From Actinomadura montaniterrae (GTDB taxonomy: Bacteria > Actinomycetota > Actinomycetes > Streptosporangiales > Streptosporangiaceae), in the NCBI RefSeq assembly GCF_008923365.1, contig NZ_WBMR01000001.1, positions 62,001 through 126,000 of the forward strand: a stretch of DNA of 64,000 bases, written 5' to 3'. This document shows, in pieces, positions 50,608 to 58,444 of the stretch (positions within the stretch are counted from its first letter, which is position 1; every line of letters begins with the position of its first letter). The notes beneath the pieces are model-generated. The model was not told the origin of the DNA. It saw only the letters and a program-made list of their open reading frames with translations, and did not search any database. Position numbers and translations under genes: made by a program.

Positions 50608-50653
50608 CTGGAATGCTCCTTCCACATAATCATCTGGAACCTGCGTTCCAGAT
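50607..50653. promoter_or_regulatory. Paired TetR operator candidates
   Basis: ATCTGGAAC-CTGC-GTTCCAGAT (50632-50653, perfect 9-bp arms) and a second copy with the same core, CTGGAA-TGCTCC-TTCCA (50608-50624). Both keep TGGAA-N6-TTCCA. One covers the TetR ribosome site and start; the other is 26 bases before the monooxygenase start. A repressor bound here would shut off both genes. Confidence 0.65.
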
Positions 50654-50678
50654 TCAGCCCAGTGTAGAGGAGCCTCCC

Positions 50679-51848
50679 ATGAACGAGCGGATCCTGATCT
50701 CCGGAGCCAGCATCGCCGGCCTCACCCTGGCCCACTGGCTGGCCCGGCACGGCTTCCGGCCCACCATCGTCGAGCGCGCCCCCCGGCTGCGCACCGGCGG
50801 CAACGGCGTGGACATCCGCGACGACTCGGCCACGGTCATCGAGCGGATGGGCCTGACGCCCCGGGTGCGGGAGCTGGCCGCCGACGTGCACGGCATGAAG
50901 TTCGTCGACGCCGCCGGCCGTGCCGTCGCCCGGATCGACACCCGCGGCGCCGGCTCGGTGGAGATCATGCGCGGCGACCTGGTCGCGCTGCTGCACGAGG
51001 CCACCGACGCCGAGATCATCTTCGGCGACTCCATCAGCGCCATCGAGCAGGACGACGACGGCGTGACCGTCGCCTTCGAGCACGCGCCCGCCCGCCGCTT
51101 CGACCTGGTCATCGGCGCCGACGGGATGCACTCCAACCTGCGGCGGCTCGCGTTCGGCCCGGAGGAGCGGTTCATCCGGCACAAGGACCACTACTTCGCC
51201 TTCGGCAATGCCGACGCCGCCCTCGGCGAGGACCGCTGGGTGACGATGTTCAACACCCCCGGCAAGATGACCGGGATCTACCGGTCCGGCAACCACGACC
51301 AGGCCAAGGCCTACTTCATCTTCCGCTCCGGACCGCTGGACCACGACCACCGCGACACCGCCGAGCACCGCCGCCTGCTCGGCGAGGCGTTCGCCGACCA
51401 GACCTGGGCCCCCACCCAGGCCCTGCTCGACTCCGCGCTCGCCGACCCCGACCTCTACTTCGACGCCCTCGGCCAGGTCCACATGGACTCCTGGTCCAAC
51501 GGCCGCGTCGCCCTTGTCGGCGACGCCGCGTGGTGCGCGTCCCCCGCCTCGGGCGCCGGCGCGGAACTGGCCATCGTCGGCGCCTACCGGCTGGCCGGCG
51601 AACTGGCCGCCGCCAACGGCGACCACCAGGTCGCCTTCGCCCGCTACGACGCCGTCCAGCGGCCACTGGTCGACAAGAAGCAGCAGATCGGCCCCAACGT
51701 GGGCCTCATGGTGCCGAAGACCGGCGGCGGCCGGTGCGTCCGCGACGCCCTCGTCCGGCTGTCGGTGATGAAGGTCGCCGGAGCGGTCGAGCGCCACATC
51801 CAGACCCACACCGCCCGCCCCCTGCCCGACTATCACCGCGCCGCCTGA
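50679..51848 (+). CDS. FAD-dependent monooxygenase (class A)
   Basis: A 389-residue flavin monooxygenase. It has ISGASIAGLTLAHWLARHG (FAD Rossmann, with Ser/Ala at some Gly positions), DLVIGADGMHSNLR (DG motif) and GRVALVGDAAWCASPASGAGAE (GD motif). GAGGAG lies 6 bases before the ATG. Paired with a TetR repressor, it fits an inducible drug or aromatic-compound detoxification system such as tetracycline or rifamycin hydroxylases. Confidence 0.88.
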   Translation: MNERILISGASIAGLTLAHWLARHGFRPTIVERAPRLRTGGNGVDIRDDSATVIERMGLTPRVRELAADVHGMKFVDAAGRAVARIDTRGAGSVEIMRGDLVALLHEATDAEIIFGDSISAIEQDDDGVTVAFEHAPARRFDLVIGADGMHSNLRRLAFGPEERFIRHKDHYFAFGNADAALGEDRWVTMFNTPGKMTGIYRSGNHDQAKAYFIFRSGPLDHDHRDTAEHRRLLGEAFADQTWAPTQALLDSALADPDLYFDALGQVHMDSWSNGRVALVGDAAWCASPASGAGAELAIVGAYRLAGELAAANGDHQVAFARYDAVQRPLVDKKQQIGPNVGLMVPKTGGGRCVRDALVRLSVMKVAGAVERHIQTHTARPLPDYHRAA

Positions 51849-51849
51849 G

Positions 51850-52715
51850 CCCCGGAAGGCCTCGGCGGAACCGACATAGCTGAACGCCGGCGGCAGGCAC
51901 CAGCCCGGCGCGGTCGGCGCCGAGGAAGATCAGCGGAACCGTGGCGAGGGTCTGCGCGGCCAGCCCCGCGGGCAGCACCGTCCGGTACCCGCGGCGGCCG
52001 ATGAGGCGGCCGGCGACCGGGCCCGCGAGCACCGCCGCCAGGCTGGGCACCCCGAAGATCAGGCCGGTGACGAGCGGGTCGAACGCCAGGACGTTCTGCA
52101 GGTAGAGCGTCATCATGAAGAGCACCGGCCGGGACGCTCCTCTCGACGATCGCGTAGACGGCGGCCAACAGGCCGCCCGTCACGGTGACCGCGCCGGGCA
52201 CGTCCAGCCCGGCCCGGTCCGGCACCCGGCTCTCGCCGATCAGCAGCGGGGCGAGGACGAGGACGGCGACGGCCACGGGCACGTTGATGAAGAACGCCGA
52301 CCGCCGGCTCAGCGCGCTGACCAGGGTGCCGCCGACGAGCGCGCCGATGGTGATGCCGCTCGATAGCAGCGCGCCGTTGAGGCCCAGGACGCGGTCGCGC
52401 GTCGCGCCCTCCTCGAAGGTGGTGGTGAGCAGCGACATCGACGCCGGGATTGTCAGGGCGGTGGACAGGCCCTGCAGCGTGCGGGCGGTCAGCGGCATCG
52501 CGGGGGCCGGTCGCGAGGCCGCCGAGCAGCGAGGCGGCGGTGAGCAGGACGATGCCCGCGAGGAACAGCCGGCGGCGGCCGAGCAGGTCGCCCAGCCGTC
52601 CGCACGGGAGGGTGAACCCGGCCGCGGGCAGGGCGTAGGCGGACGCGATCCAGGGCAGCGCCGTCAGGCCGAGCCCGACGCCGTCGCCCCACCTCCGGCA
52701 GCGCGACGTTCAGGA
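51850..52715 (-). pseudogene. Multiply frameshifted MFS drug-efflux gene
   Basis: Successive frames spell the first half of a DHA2-type 14-helix exporter: VLNVALPEVG; then GLGLTALPWIASAYALPAAG and CGRLGDLLGRRRLFLAGI; after a shift near 52500, RTLQGLSTALTIPASMSLL and SRRSAFFINVPVAVAVLVLA; after another near 52130, MTLYLQNVLAFDPLVTG and GRLIGRRGYRTVLPAGL. At least three frameshifts and a missing C-terminus show it is dead. It faces the end of the monooxygenase gene. Confidence 0.75.
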
Positions 52716-52956
52716 CCGGAACGCGTCCCCGCGCAGCTCGTCGGATCCGGCCAGCGCCGCGAAGCCGCTCTCGACGACGCGCAGCCGCGTCTTGCCGCCT
52801 TCGGCGCTTAGCGTGAACTTCACCAGCGTGCTGTTGCCCTCGCGCAGTTCCTCACCGGGGAACGCGCTGGCCCACCGGTACGCCACGTACGTCGGCGGCT
52901 CGACCTTCTCCACCCGCACCGCGACCTCTCCGAGAATGGGGTTCTTGGCCATCATC
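52710..52956 (-). pseudogene. Fragment of an SRPBCC/AHSA1-domain protein
   Basis: The frame carries the central part of an AHSA1-like domain: VEKVEPPTYVAYRWASAFPG, EGNSTLVKFTL, TRLRVVESGFAAL. The N-terminal strand-helix part and the C-terminal helix are missing; after ELRGDAFR it runs straight into the MFS remnant. It is a truncated remnant, although a short product from ATG 52956 could still be made. Confidence 0.55.
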
Positions 52957-53384
52957 GACTCGCCTTCCCTGGCCACCCGTCGACACCGCGGCGGGCAACG
53001 CGAACGGGCGGCGTCGCAACCCTTGGTGGGGCCGTCTCGAGTGCTGGGTGACATTCGTGGAGGCTGCGGCGCTGGAGTAGGTGAAAGGCCATGCACCCCC
53101 GTCGTGGCCTCGCTACGGGCGGCCCAGCGGACTGCGGCGGCCTGTGGCACCGCCCCACCCCCGTCGCCCCCGGTCGGGGGTGGGGCCTCACGGTTTCGAT
53201 GCCTCCAGTCGCCTCGGGTGGCTCCGTACCTGCGCGGGCCAGAGGGACGGCGGGCGGGGCGAAACGGTCTCAGGGTGACAGAGGGGTCGTTCCGGACGCT
53301 CTACCAAGTGGAGGTGCGCAGACGGGAGCCCGTCGTCGGCCCGCTCGGGCAGGGGCGGCGGGTGGGGCGCCGAGGTCAGGAGTG
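52957..53384. other. Gene-free spacer before the second kinase gene
   Basis: No protein family is recognisable in either strand, although high GC leaves frames open. The only clear structure is the GC hairpin at 53152-53186. The kinase ribosome site (AGGAG) lies at the right edge, so its promoter should be between 53190 and 53380. Confidence 0.4.
53152..53186. terminator. Strong GC hairpin, possible bidirectional terminator
   Basis: GCCCCACCCCCG pairs perfectly with CGGGGGTGGGGC around an 11-base loop. No U-tract follows on either strand, as is common for actinomycete terminators. It lies in the spacer between the minus-strand remnants and the plus-strand kinase gene. Confidence 0.45.
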
Positions 53385-54434
53385 ATGGGACGACACGGAC
53401 GCGCGGCCGAGGGCTCGGTACTGCTGGCAGGCCGGTATCAGTTGATCGAGCCGGTCGGCCGGGGCGGCATGGCCGAGGTGTGGTGCGCCCAGGACGTGTC
53501 GCTGGGACGCCTGGTCGCGGTCAAGTTGCTGGACCGCGTTCCCTTCGCCGACCCGCAGCAGAGCACGCCCCGCGACGACGCGGCGGGCACGACCGGTGAA
53601 CGGATCTGGCAGGAGGCCCGGTACGCCGCCCGGCTGGTGCATCCCAACGTGGTGCAGATCTATGACGTGGCCGCCGACGGCGACCGCATCTTCCTGATCA
53701 TGGAGCTGGTTCCCGGCCGGAACTTGTCCGCCGTCCTGCACGAGCAAGGTCCGCCGGCGCCCTCGCAGGTCGCGGACCTGGGGGCGCAGGCCGCTCGAGC
53801 GCTGGCCGCCGCACACGCCGCCGGTGTCGTGCACGGGGACGTCAAGCCGGCGAACCTGCTGCTGACGGATGACGGCGTTCTGAAGCTCACCGACTTCGGC
53901 ATCGCCCGTCGTCTCGGCCCCGTCGCCTCCGGCCACCCTGCGCGGGCAGTGCTGGGCACCGCCGGCTACCTGGCCCCTGAACTCGCTCTAGGACACCCGC
54001 CAAGTCGAGCCAGCGACCTTTACGCACTGGGCTGCGTGCTGTACGAACTGTCCACCGGACAGCGGCCATTCGAGGCCGCACCGCCACCGCGCTGTTCCAA
54101 CGGCACCTGCACGAACTCCCAATGCCACCCAGCCGGCTGCAACCCCAGATATCGGCCGAGTTGGAGCAGGCGATACTGCGCCTGCTGGCCAAGGAGCCCG
54201 ACGTCCGGCCCTCTGATGCCGCACGTGTGGCCGATGCGCTTGAGATCATCGCCCGTTCCCGTTCGGCGAGCGCGGCGGCGAACGAGCCGGCTGACGCCGC
54301 TCAGGGATCGCCCGCCCACGCTCCCACCCGCGCCGGGCGCGCCCGTCACCGCGCCAAGACGCCGACTCGCCCGTCTCTGGCCCCACTTCACCGATGGCTC
54401 GGCTGGGGCACCGGCCGCCCCTCATCGCCCTGAC
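53385..54434 (+). pseudogene. Ser/Thr protein kinase with a frameshift in the C-lobe
   Basis: The frame begins with a normal kinase N-lobe: GRYQLIEPVGRGGMAEV, VAVKLL, then VVHGDVKPANLLL (HGD instead of HRD), LTDFGIAR and GTAGYLAPE up to STGQRPFEAA. Near 54080 kinase similarity jumps to another frame: TATALFQRHLHELPMPP, then LRLLAKEPDVRPSDAARVADAL, ending TGA about 54433. The original frame stays open to 54515 and ends YFYVSAPGGRWCSKDG. Either a genuine frameshift mutation or an assembly error; the product is truncated in the C-lobe if the sequence is right. Confidence 0.65.
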
Positions 54435-54584
54435 CATCACCAGTACTTCTACGTTTCCGCACCCGGTGGGCGATGGTGCTCCAAGGACGGCTGTCGCTGG
54501 TTTCACGGTTTCTGATTGCCGAATCATTTTCTTTACGATGCCGAGTGGCCGGGGTTTATCGGTTCTCGGTTTCTCCATCCGGCC

Positions 54585-55295
54585 TTAGCCCAGTGCGACG
54601 GTCAGAATCGGCGCGCTGGTCGGCTGGGGGGAGCCGCCGGCGGGTTCGATGGTGACGCCGAGACGCTGCGCGTCGCCGAGGCCTGTCGTGACGACGGGAC
54701 GCGCCTTCCCCGTCAGGTCGGGCGTCCCGGCGGAGCGCGGAGCGGCCGGGCCGAGCCACCACATCTGGTACGTCTTCGCCGACGGCAGGCGAAGCAGCCC
54801 GGACGTGGTGACGACGGCCTTGCCGAGCGACCGCGACGCCACGACGGTGACGCTGGCGCTCCCTTGCGCCCGGACGGTGGAGGTGTGCGCGTCCGGCGCG
54901 GCCATCACCGTGCTGACCTGGTGGTTCAGCGCTTGGGCGTGCTCGGCGGAGCGGTGGGACCGCCAGGCCTCGCCGTCGGCGGCGAGGGCGAGGACGAGGC
55001 AGGCCGCAGCGGCGAGCCATGCCAGGCCCGCGGTCCGGGGGGACGGGAGGCGGCGCGCGAGCGGTGGCGGCGCCTGCCGGGTCCGGGCGACCTTCCGCAT
55101 GACGCGTGCGCGCAGCGGGTCCGGCGGGCGGCGGGACACGGCGAGCGCCAGCCGGGCGGTGGTCTCGCGGAGCCCGGCGGTCTCCCCGGCGCAGGACGCG
55201 CAGGCCCGCAGATGCCGCTCGAAACGGCGCCGCTCGGGGGCGGTGAGCGCGTCGAGCGCGTAGGGGCCGGCGAGGTCGTGCGGGTCGTGGGTCAT
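54585..55295 (-). CDS. rskA: Anti-sigma-K factor RskA
   Basis: A 236-residue membrane anti-sigma factor. The cytoplasmic zinc-type N-terminus has PYALDALTAPERRRFERHL and CASCAGE (HxxxCxxC). One transmembrane helix lies at about 88-106 (GLAWLAAAACLVLALA). The extracytoplasmic domain ends with the RskA pattern TYQMWWLGPAAPRSAGT and VTIEPAGGSPQPT. It binds and restrains SigK until regulated proteolysis. The ATG overlaps the sigK stop by 4 bases. Confidence 0.88.
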   Translation of the reverse strand: MTHDPHDLAGPYALDALTAPERRRFERHLRACASCAGETAGLRETTARLALAVSRRPPDPLRARVMRKVARTRQAPPPLARRLPSPRTAGLAWLAAAACLVLALAADGEAWRSHRSAEHAQALNHQVSTVMAAPDAHTSTVRAQGSASVTVVASRSLGKAVVTTSGLLRLPSAKTYQMWWLGPAAPRSAGTPDLTGKARPVVTTGLGDAQRLGVTIEPAGGSPQPTSAPILTVALG

Positions 55296-55873
55296 GGCTG
55301 CACTCCCAGGCAGTCGCGCAACCGGATGAGTCCGTCGCGCATCCGGGTCTTGACGGCGGCGAGGCCGACGCCGAGCAGCTCGGCGACCTCGCGGTAGGTG
55401 TAGCCGCCGTAGTAGGCGAGCGTGATCGACTCGCGCTGGGTCTCGGTGAGGCCGCCCATGCAGCGCCGCACCTGCTGGTGCTCCAGCCGGATGCCGACCT
55501 CCTCGGCGACCTCGTCGTACTCGGGCCCGGGCGTCGCGGTGCGCTCCTGGCGGTCCCGGTCGGCCTGGCTGGACCGGATGCGGTCGACGGCGCGGCGGTG
55601 CGCAACGGTCAGCGCCCACGACGTCGCGCTGCCGCGGTCCGGACGGTAGTGCGACGCCTTGCGCCACAGCTCGACCAGCACGTCCTGCGCGATCTCCTCC
55701 GCCTGCGCCGGGTCGCGGACGATCCGCAGCGCCAGCCCGTAGACCGGCCCGGACAGCTGCTCGTACACCTGCGCGAACGCGTCCTGGTCGCCGCGCGCGA
55801 CGCGGCCGAGCAGCACGGCGAGGTCCGGCGGTCCGGCACCGGCCGCTCCGGGCCCCGGGGCCGGTTCGTTCAT
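55292..55873 (-). CDS. sigK: ECF sigma factor SigK
   Basis: A protein of 193 residues. Region 2 is FAQVYEQLSGPVYGLALRIV, then EEIAQDVLVELWRKA and SWALTVAHRRAVDRIRS. Region 4 is ITLAYYGGYTYREVAELLG, then KTRMRDGLIRLRDCL. The LAYYGG/TY and RDCL endings are close to mycobacterial SigK. Start ATG 55873 (or 55876) lies only 14 (11) bases after a SigK-like -10 element, with no ribosome site, suggesting an almost leaderless autoregulated transcript. Confidence 0.88.
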   Translation of the reverse strand: MNEPAPGPGAAGAGPPDLAVLLGRVARGDQDAFAQVYEQLSGPVYGLALRIVRDPAQAEEIAQDVLVELWRKASHYRPDRGSATSWALTVAHRRAVDRIRSSQADRDRQERTATPGPEYDEVAEEVGIRLEHQQVRRCMGGLTETQRESITLAYYGGYTYREVAELLGVGLAAVKTRMRDGLIRLRDCLGVQP

Positions 55874-55886
55874 CATCACACCGGTG

Positions 55887-55913
55887 GTTCGGTGCGGACG
55901 GTCCACCGGATGG
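55887..55913 (-). promoter_or_regulatory. SigK-type promoter for sigK-rskA
   Basis: On the minus strand CCATCC (55913-55908) and CCGAAC (55892-55887) are separated by exactly 15 bases. This resembles the promoter pattern known for mycobacterial SigK. Transcription would begin near 55880, a few bases before the sigK start codon, giving autoregulation. Confidence 0.6.
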
Positions 55914-55938
55914 GTCGAAAGCGCGATCGAGATCCGGC

Positions 55939-55965
55939 CCATCCACCCGCCCTGCGGCTCCGAAC
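55939..55965 (+). promoter_or_regulatory. SigK-type promoter for the molybdopterin oxidoreductase operon
   Basis: CCATCC (55939-55944), 15 bases, CCGAAC (55960-55965): identical hexamers and spacing to the divergent sigK promoter. The GTG start at 55973 lies 7 bases after the -10 element, so the transcript should be leaderless, which explains the missing ribosome site. Confidence 0.6.
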
Positions 55966-55972
55966 ACCCGAT

Positions 55973-57625
55973 GTGACAGCGAAGAGAGCGACCGGACCAT
56001 CGCGGTGGGTGACCGCCGCCCTACGCGGGCTGGTGGCCGCCGCGGTCGCACTGGGGGTCGCGGAGTTGGCCGCCGGGGCGCTCGGACGGGTGTCGTCCTC
56101 GCCGCTGCTCGCGGTCGGTGCGGGCTTCATCGACCTCACGCCCGTGTGGCTCAAGGACTTTGCGATCCGGCACTTCGGGAGCAACGACAAGACCGTCCTG
56201 CTGTTCGGGCTCGGGGCCGGGGTCGCCGTCGCGGCGCTGGTCATCGGGCTGGTCAGCCGCCGGCACCTGGTGATGGGCCTTGCGGGGCCGGCCGCATTCG
56301 GGGCGGTCGGAGTCCTCGCGGCGCTGACCAGGCCGGTCGCCGAACCGGTGGACGCGGTGCCGTCGGCGGTCGGCGCGCTCGCCGGCATGGCGGCCCTGGC
56401 CCTGCTGGTGCGCGGTGCCCGTCCGTCCGCGGTCGCACCTCGCCCGTCCCCGGCCGCCGTCCGAACCGCCCAAAGCACCGCTACCTCGGACGGCGGCGCA
56501 ACCGAGGCCTCGGAGCCGGTAAACGGCGCGCTACGCCGTTCCGAGGACGCCGGTGCCGGAATCGACCGCCGCCGGGCCCTGCTGACCAGCGCCGGTGCGG
56601 TCGGGGTCGCCGCGGCGAGCGGCGTGGCCGGGCGGTTGCTGCTGCACCGCGGCGACGTGTCCTCCGTTCGCGCGGACCTGAGGCTGCCGCGGCCGGCGAG
56701 CCCGGCACGTCCGGTCCCGTCGGGCGCGCAGGTGCCGGTGCCGCAGATGACGCCGTTCCGCACGCCCGACAAGGACTTCTACCGGGTCGACACCGCGCTC
56801 ACCCTGCCGCAGGTCGACCCGCGCGACTGGACGCTGCGGATCCACGGCATGGCCGCCCGCCCCGTCGAGCTGACGTTCGACGCCCTGCTCCGCGAGGCGC
56901 TGATCGAACGCGACATCACCCTGTCCTGCGTGTCGAACCAGGTCGGCGGCGACCTCGCCGGGAACGCCCGCTGGCTCGGCGCGCCGCTCGCGCCGCTGCT
57001 GCGCCGCGCCGGGATCCGGAGCGGCGCCGACCAGATCCTGTCGCGCTCGTCCGACGGCATGACGCTGTCCACCCCGCTCGAGGCGATCCTCGACGGCCGG
57101 GACGCGATGATCGCCGTCGGGATGAACGGCGCGCCGCTCCCGATCGTCCACGGCTTCCCCGCACGTCTCGTCGTCCCCGGCCTGTACGGCTACGTCTCGG
57201 CCACCAAATGGGTCGTCGACCTCAAGGTCACCCGGTTCGCGACCGACCGGGCGTACTGGACGAGACGCGGCTACGCCGACCACGCCCCCATCAAGACGTT
57301 CTCCCGCGTCGACGTCCCCAAGCCGCTCGCCGCCCTGAAAGCGGGACGGGTCGCCGTCGCCGGCACCGCATGGGCGCAGCACCGCGGCATCGACGCCGTC
57401 GAATGGCAGGTCGACGACGGACCGTGGCGCCCGGCACGGCTCGCGCCCGTTCCCGGCCTGGACACCTGGCGGCAGTGGATCGCCGAATGGGACGCCGCGC
57501 CCGGCTCCCACACCCTGCGCTGCCGCGCCACCGACGGGACCGGCCGCACCCAGCCCGAACACCGCACGCCGCCCTTCCCGGACGGCGCGACCGGCTGGCA
57601 TTCGGTGGTGGTCACCGTCACCTGA
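55973..57625 (+). CDS. Membrane-anchored molybdopterin oxidoreductase (sulfite-oxidase fold)
   Basis: A 550-residue protein. Four or five transmembrane helices (residues about 15-150) and an Ala/Ser-rich linker lead to a second hydrophobic, Tat-like segment (DRRRALLTSAGAVGVAAASG). The catalytic sulfite-oxidase domain follows: DFYRVDTALTLPQVDP, the molybdenum ligand Cys319 in ITLSCVSNQVGG, then GFPARLVVPGLYGY. A C-terminal Mo-co dimerisation domain (VEWQVDDGPWRPARL) ends it. It probably acts outside the membrane in protein-repair or sulfur redox chemistry. It belongs to the SigK module. Confidence 0.87.
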   Translation: MTAKRATGPSRWVTAALRGLVAAAVALGVAELAAGALGRVSSSPLLAVGAGFIDLTPVWLKDFAIRHFGSNDKTVLLFGLGAGVAVAALVIGLVSRRHLVMGLAGPAAFGAVGVLAALTRPVAEPVDAVPSAVGALAGMAALALLVRGARPSAVAPRPSPAAVRTAQSTATSDGGATEASEPVNGALRRSEDAGAGIDRRRALLTSAGAVGVAAASGVAGRLLLHRGDVSSVRADLRLPRPASPARPVPSGAQVPVPQMTPFRTPDKDFYRVDTALTLPQVDPRDWTLRIHGMAARPVELTFDALLREALIERDITLSCVSNQVGGDLAGNARWLGAPLAPLLRRAGIRSGADQILSRSSDGMTLSTPLEAILDGRDAMIAVGMNGAPLPIVHGFPARLVVPGLYGYVSATKWVVDLKVTRFATDRAYWTRRGYADHAPIKTFSRVDVPKPLAALKAGRVAVAGTAWAQHRGIDAVEWQVDDGPWRPARLAPVPGLDTWRQWIAEWDAAPGSHTLRCRATDGTGRTQPEHRTPPFPDGATGWHSVVVTVT

Positions 57626-57690
57626 CCGGCACCGCGAACGCCCGACCGCACGAGCAACGACCCATCGGTATCCGACACAAGGAGATCATC

Positions 57691-58326
57691 ATGTACCGCA
57701 CCCGTATCGCCGCCGGAGTCCTGGCCGCCGCAGTCGCCACCGGGGCCGCGGCTTGCTCCAGTAACGACGACGGCAAGGACGGCGGCACCGCGGCCGCTCC
57801 GGCGAGCTCGGCCGCCCCGGCGACCACCGCGGGCGGCGCGCCGTCCGGCGGGCAGCCGTTCGGTCCCGGCTGCTCGGCGGTGCCCGCCTCCGGCAAGGGC
57901 AGCTTCAGCGGCATGTCCACCGACCCGGTCGCGACCGCCGCGTCCAACAACCCCGTGCTGTCCACGCTGGTCACGGCAGTGAAGAAGGCCGGCCTGGTCG
58001 ACACGCTCAACTCCGCCAAGAACATCACCGTGTTCGCGCCCACCAACGACGCCTTCAACAAGATCCCGAAGGCGACCCTCGACAAGGTCCTGTCGGACAA
58101 GAAGACCCTCACCGGGATCCTCACCTACCACGTGGTCGGGCAGCCGATCACCCCGAGCGGGCTGTCGTCGGGCGACTTCAAGACCCTCAACGGCGCCATG
58201 CTCAAGACCAGCGGCTCCGGCGAGTCGTTCACCATCGGCGACAACGCCAAGGTGGTGTGCGGCGACGTCCACACCGCCAACGCCACCGTCTACATCATCG
58301 ACAGCGTCCTGATGCCTCCCAAGTGA
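57691..58326 (+). CDS. Fasciclin-domain lipoprotein (MPT83-like)
   Basis: A 211-residue lipoprotein. Signal with lipobox GAAACSSN (Cys at about 22), a flexible Ala/Pro/Gly linker, and a fasciclin domain (about 75-211): NPVLSTLVTAVKKAGLVDTL, ITVFAPTNDAFNKIP, LTYHVVG, and ATVYIIDSVLMPP. AAGGAG lies 7 bases before the ATG. MPT70/MPT83 proteins are the best-known SigK targets in mycobacteria, and here the gene follows the SigK-promoted oxidoreductase. Confidence 0.9.
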   Translation: MYRTRIAAGVLAAAVATGAAACSSNDDGKDGGTAAAPASSAAPATTAGGAPSGGQPFGPGCSAVPASGKGSFSGMSTDPVATAASNNPVLSTLVTAVKKAGLVDTLNSAKNITVFAPTNDAFNKIPKATLDKVLSDKKTLTGILTYHVVGQPITPSGLSSGDFKTLNGAMLKTSGSGESFTIGDNAKVVCGDVHTANATVYIIDSVLMPPK

Positions 58327-58327
58327 T

Positions 58328-58388
58328 CCGAGGCGTCCGGCGGCCGGGACCGCACGCGTGGTCCCGGCCGCTCCCGTCCCCGCCTCGG
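58328..58388. terminator. Two-stem GC terminator between convergent genes
   Basis: An inner stem CGGCCGGGACC/GGTCCCGGCCG (58341-58351 with 58360-58370, 8-base loop) sits inside an outer stem CCGAGGCG/CGCCTCGG (58328-58335 with 58381-58388). It lies directly after the fasciclin stop and before the convergent BBE gene, so it can serve both directions. Confidence 0.65.
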
Positions 58389-58444
58389 TCTTGAGGCAGC
58401 CGACGAGGTCGTCTGACACCGAGGGCAGATTCGGCTTTGAGTTC

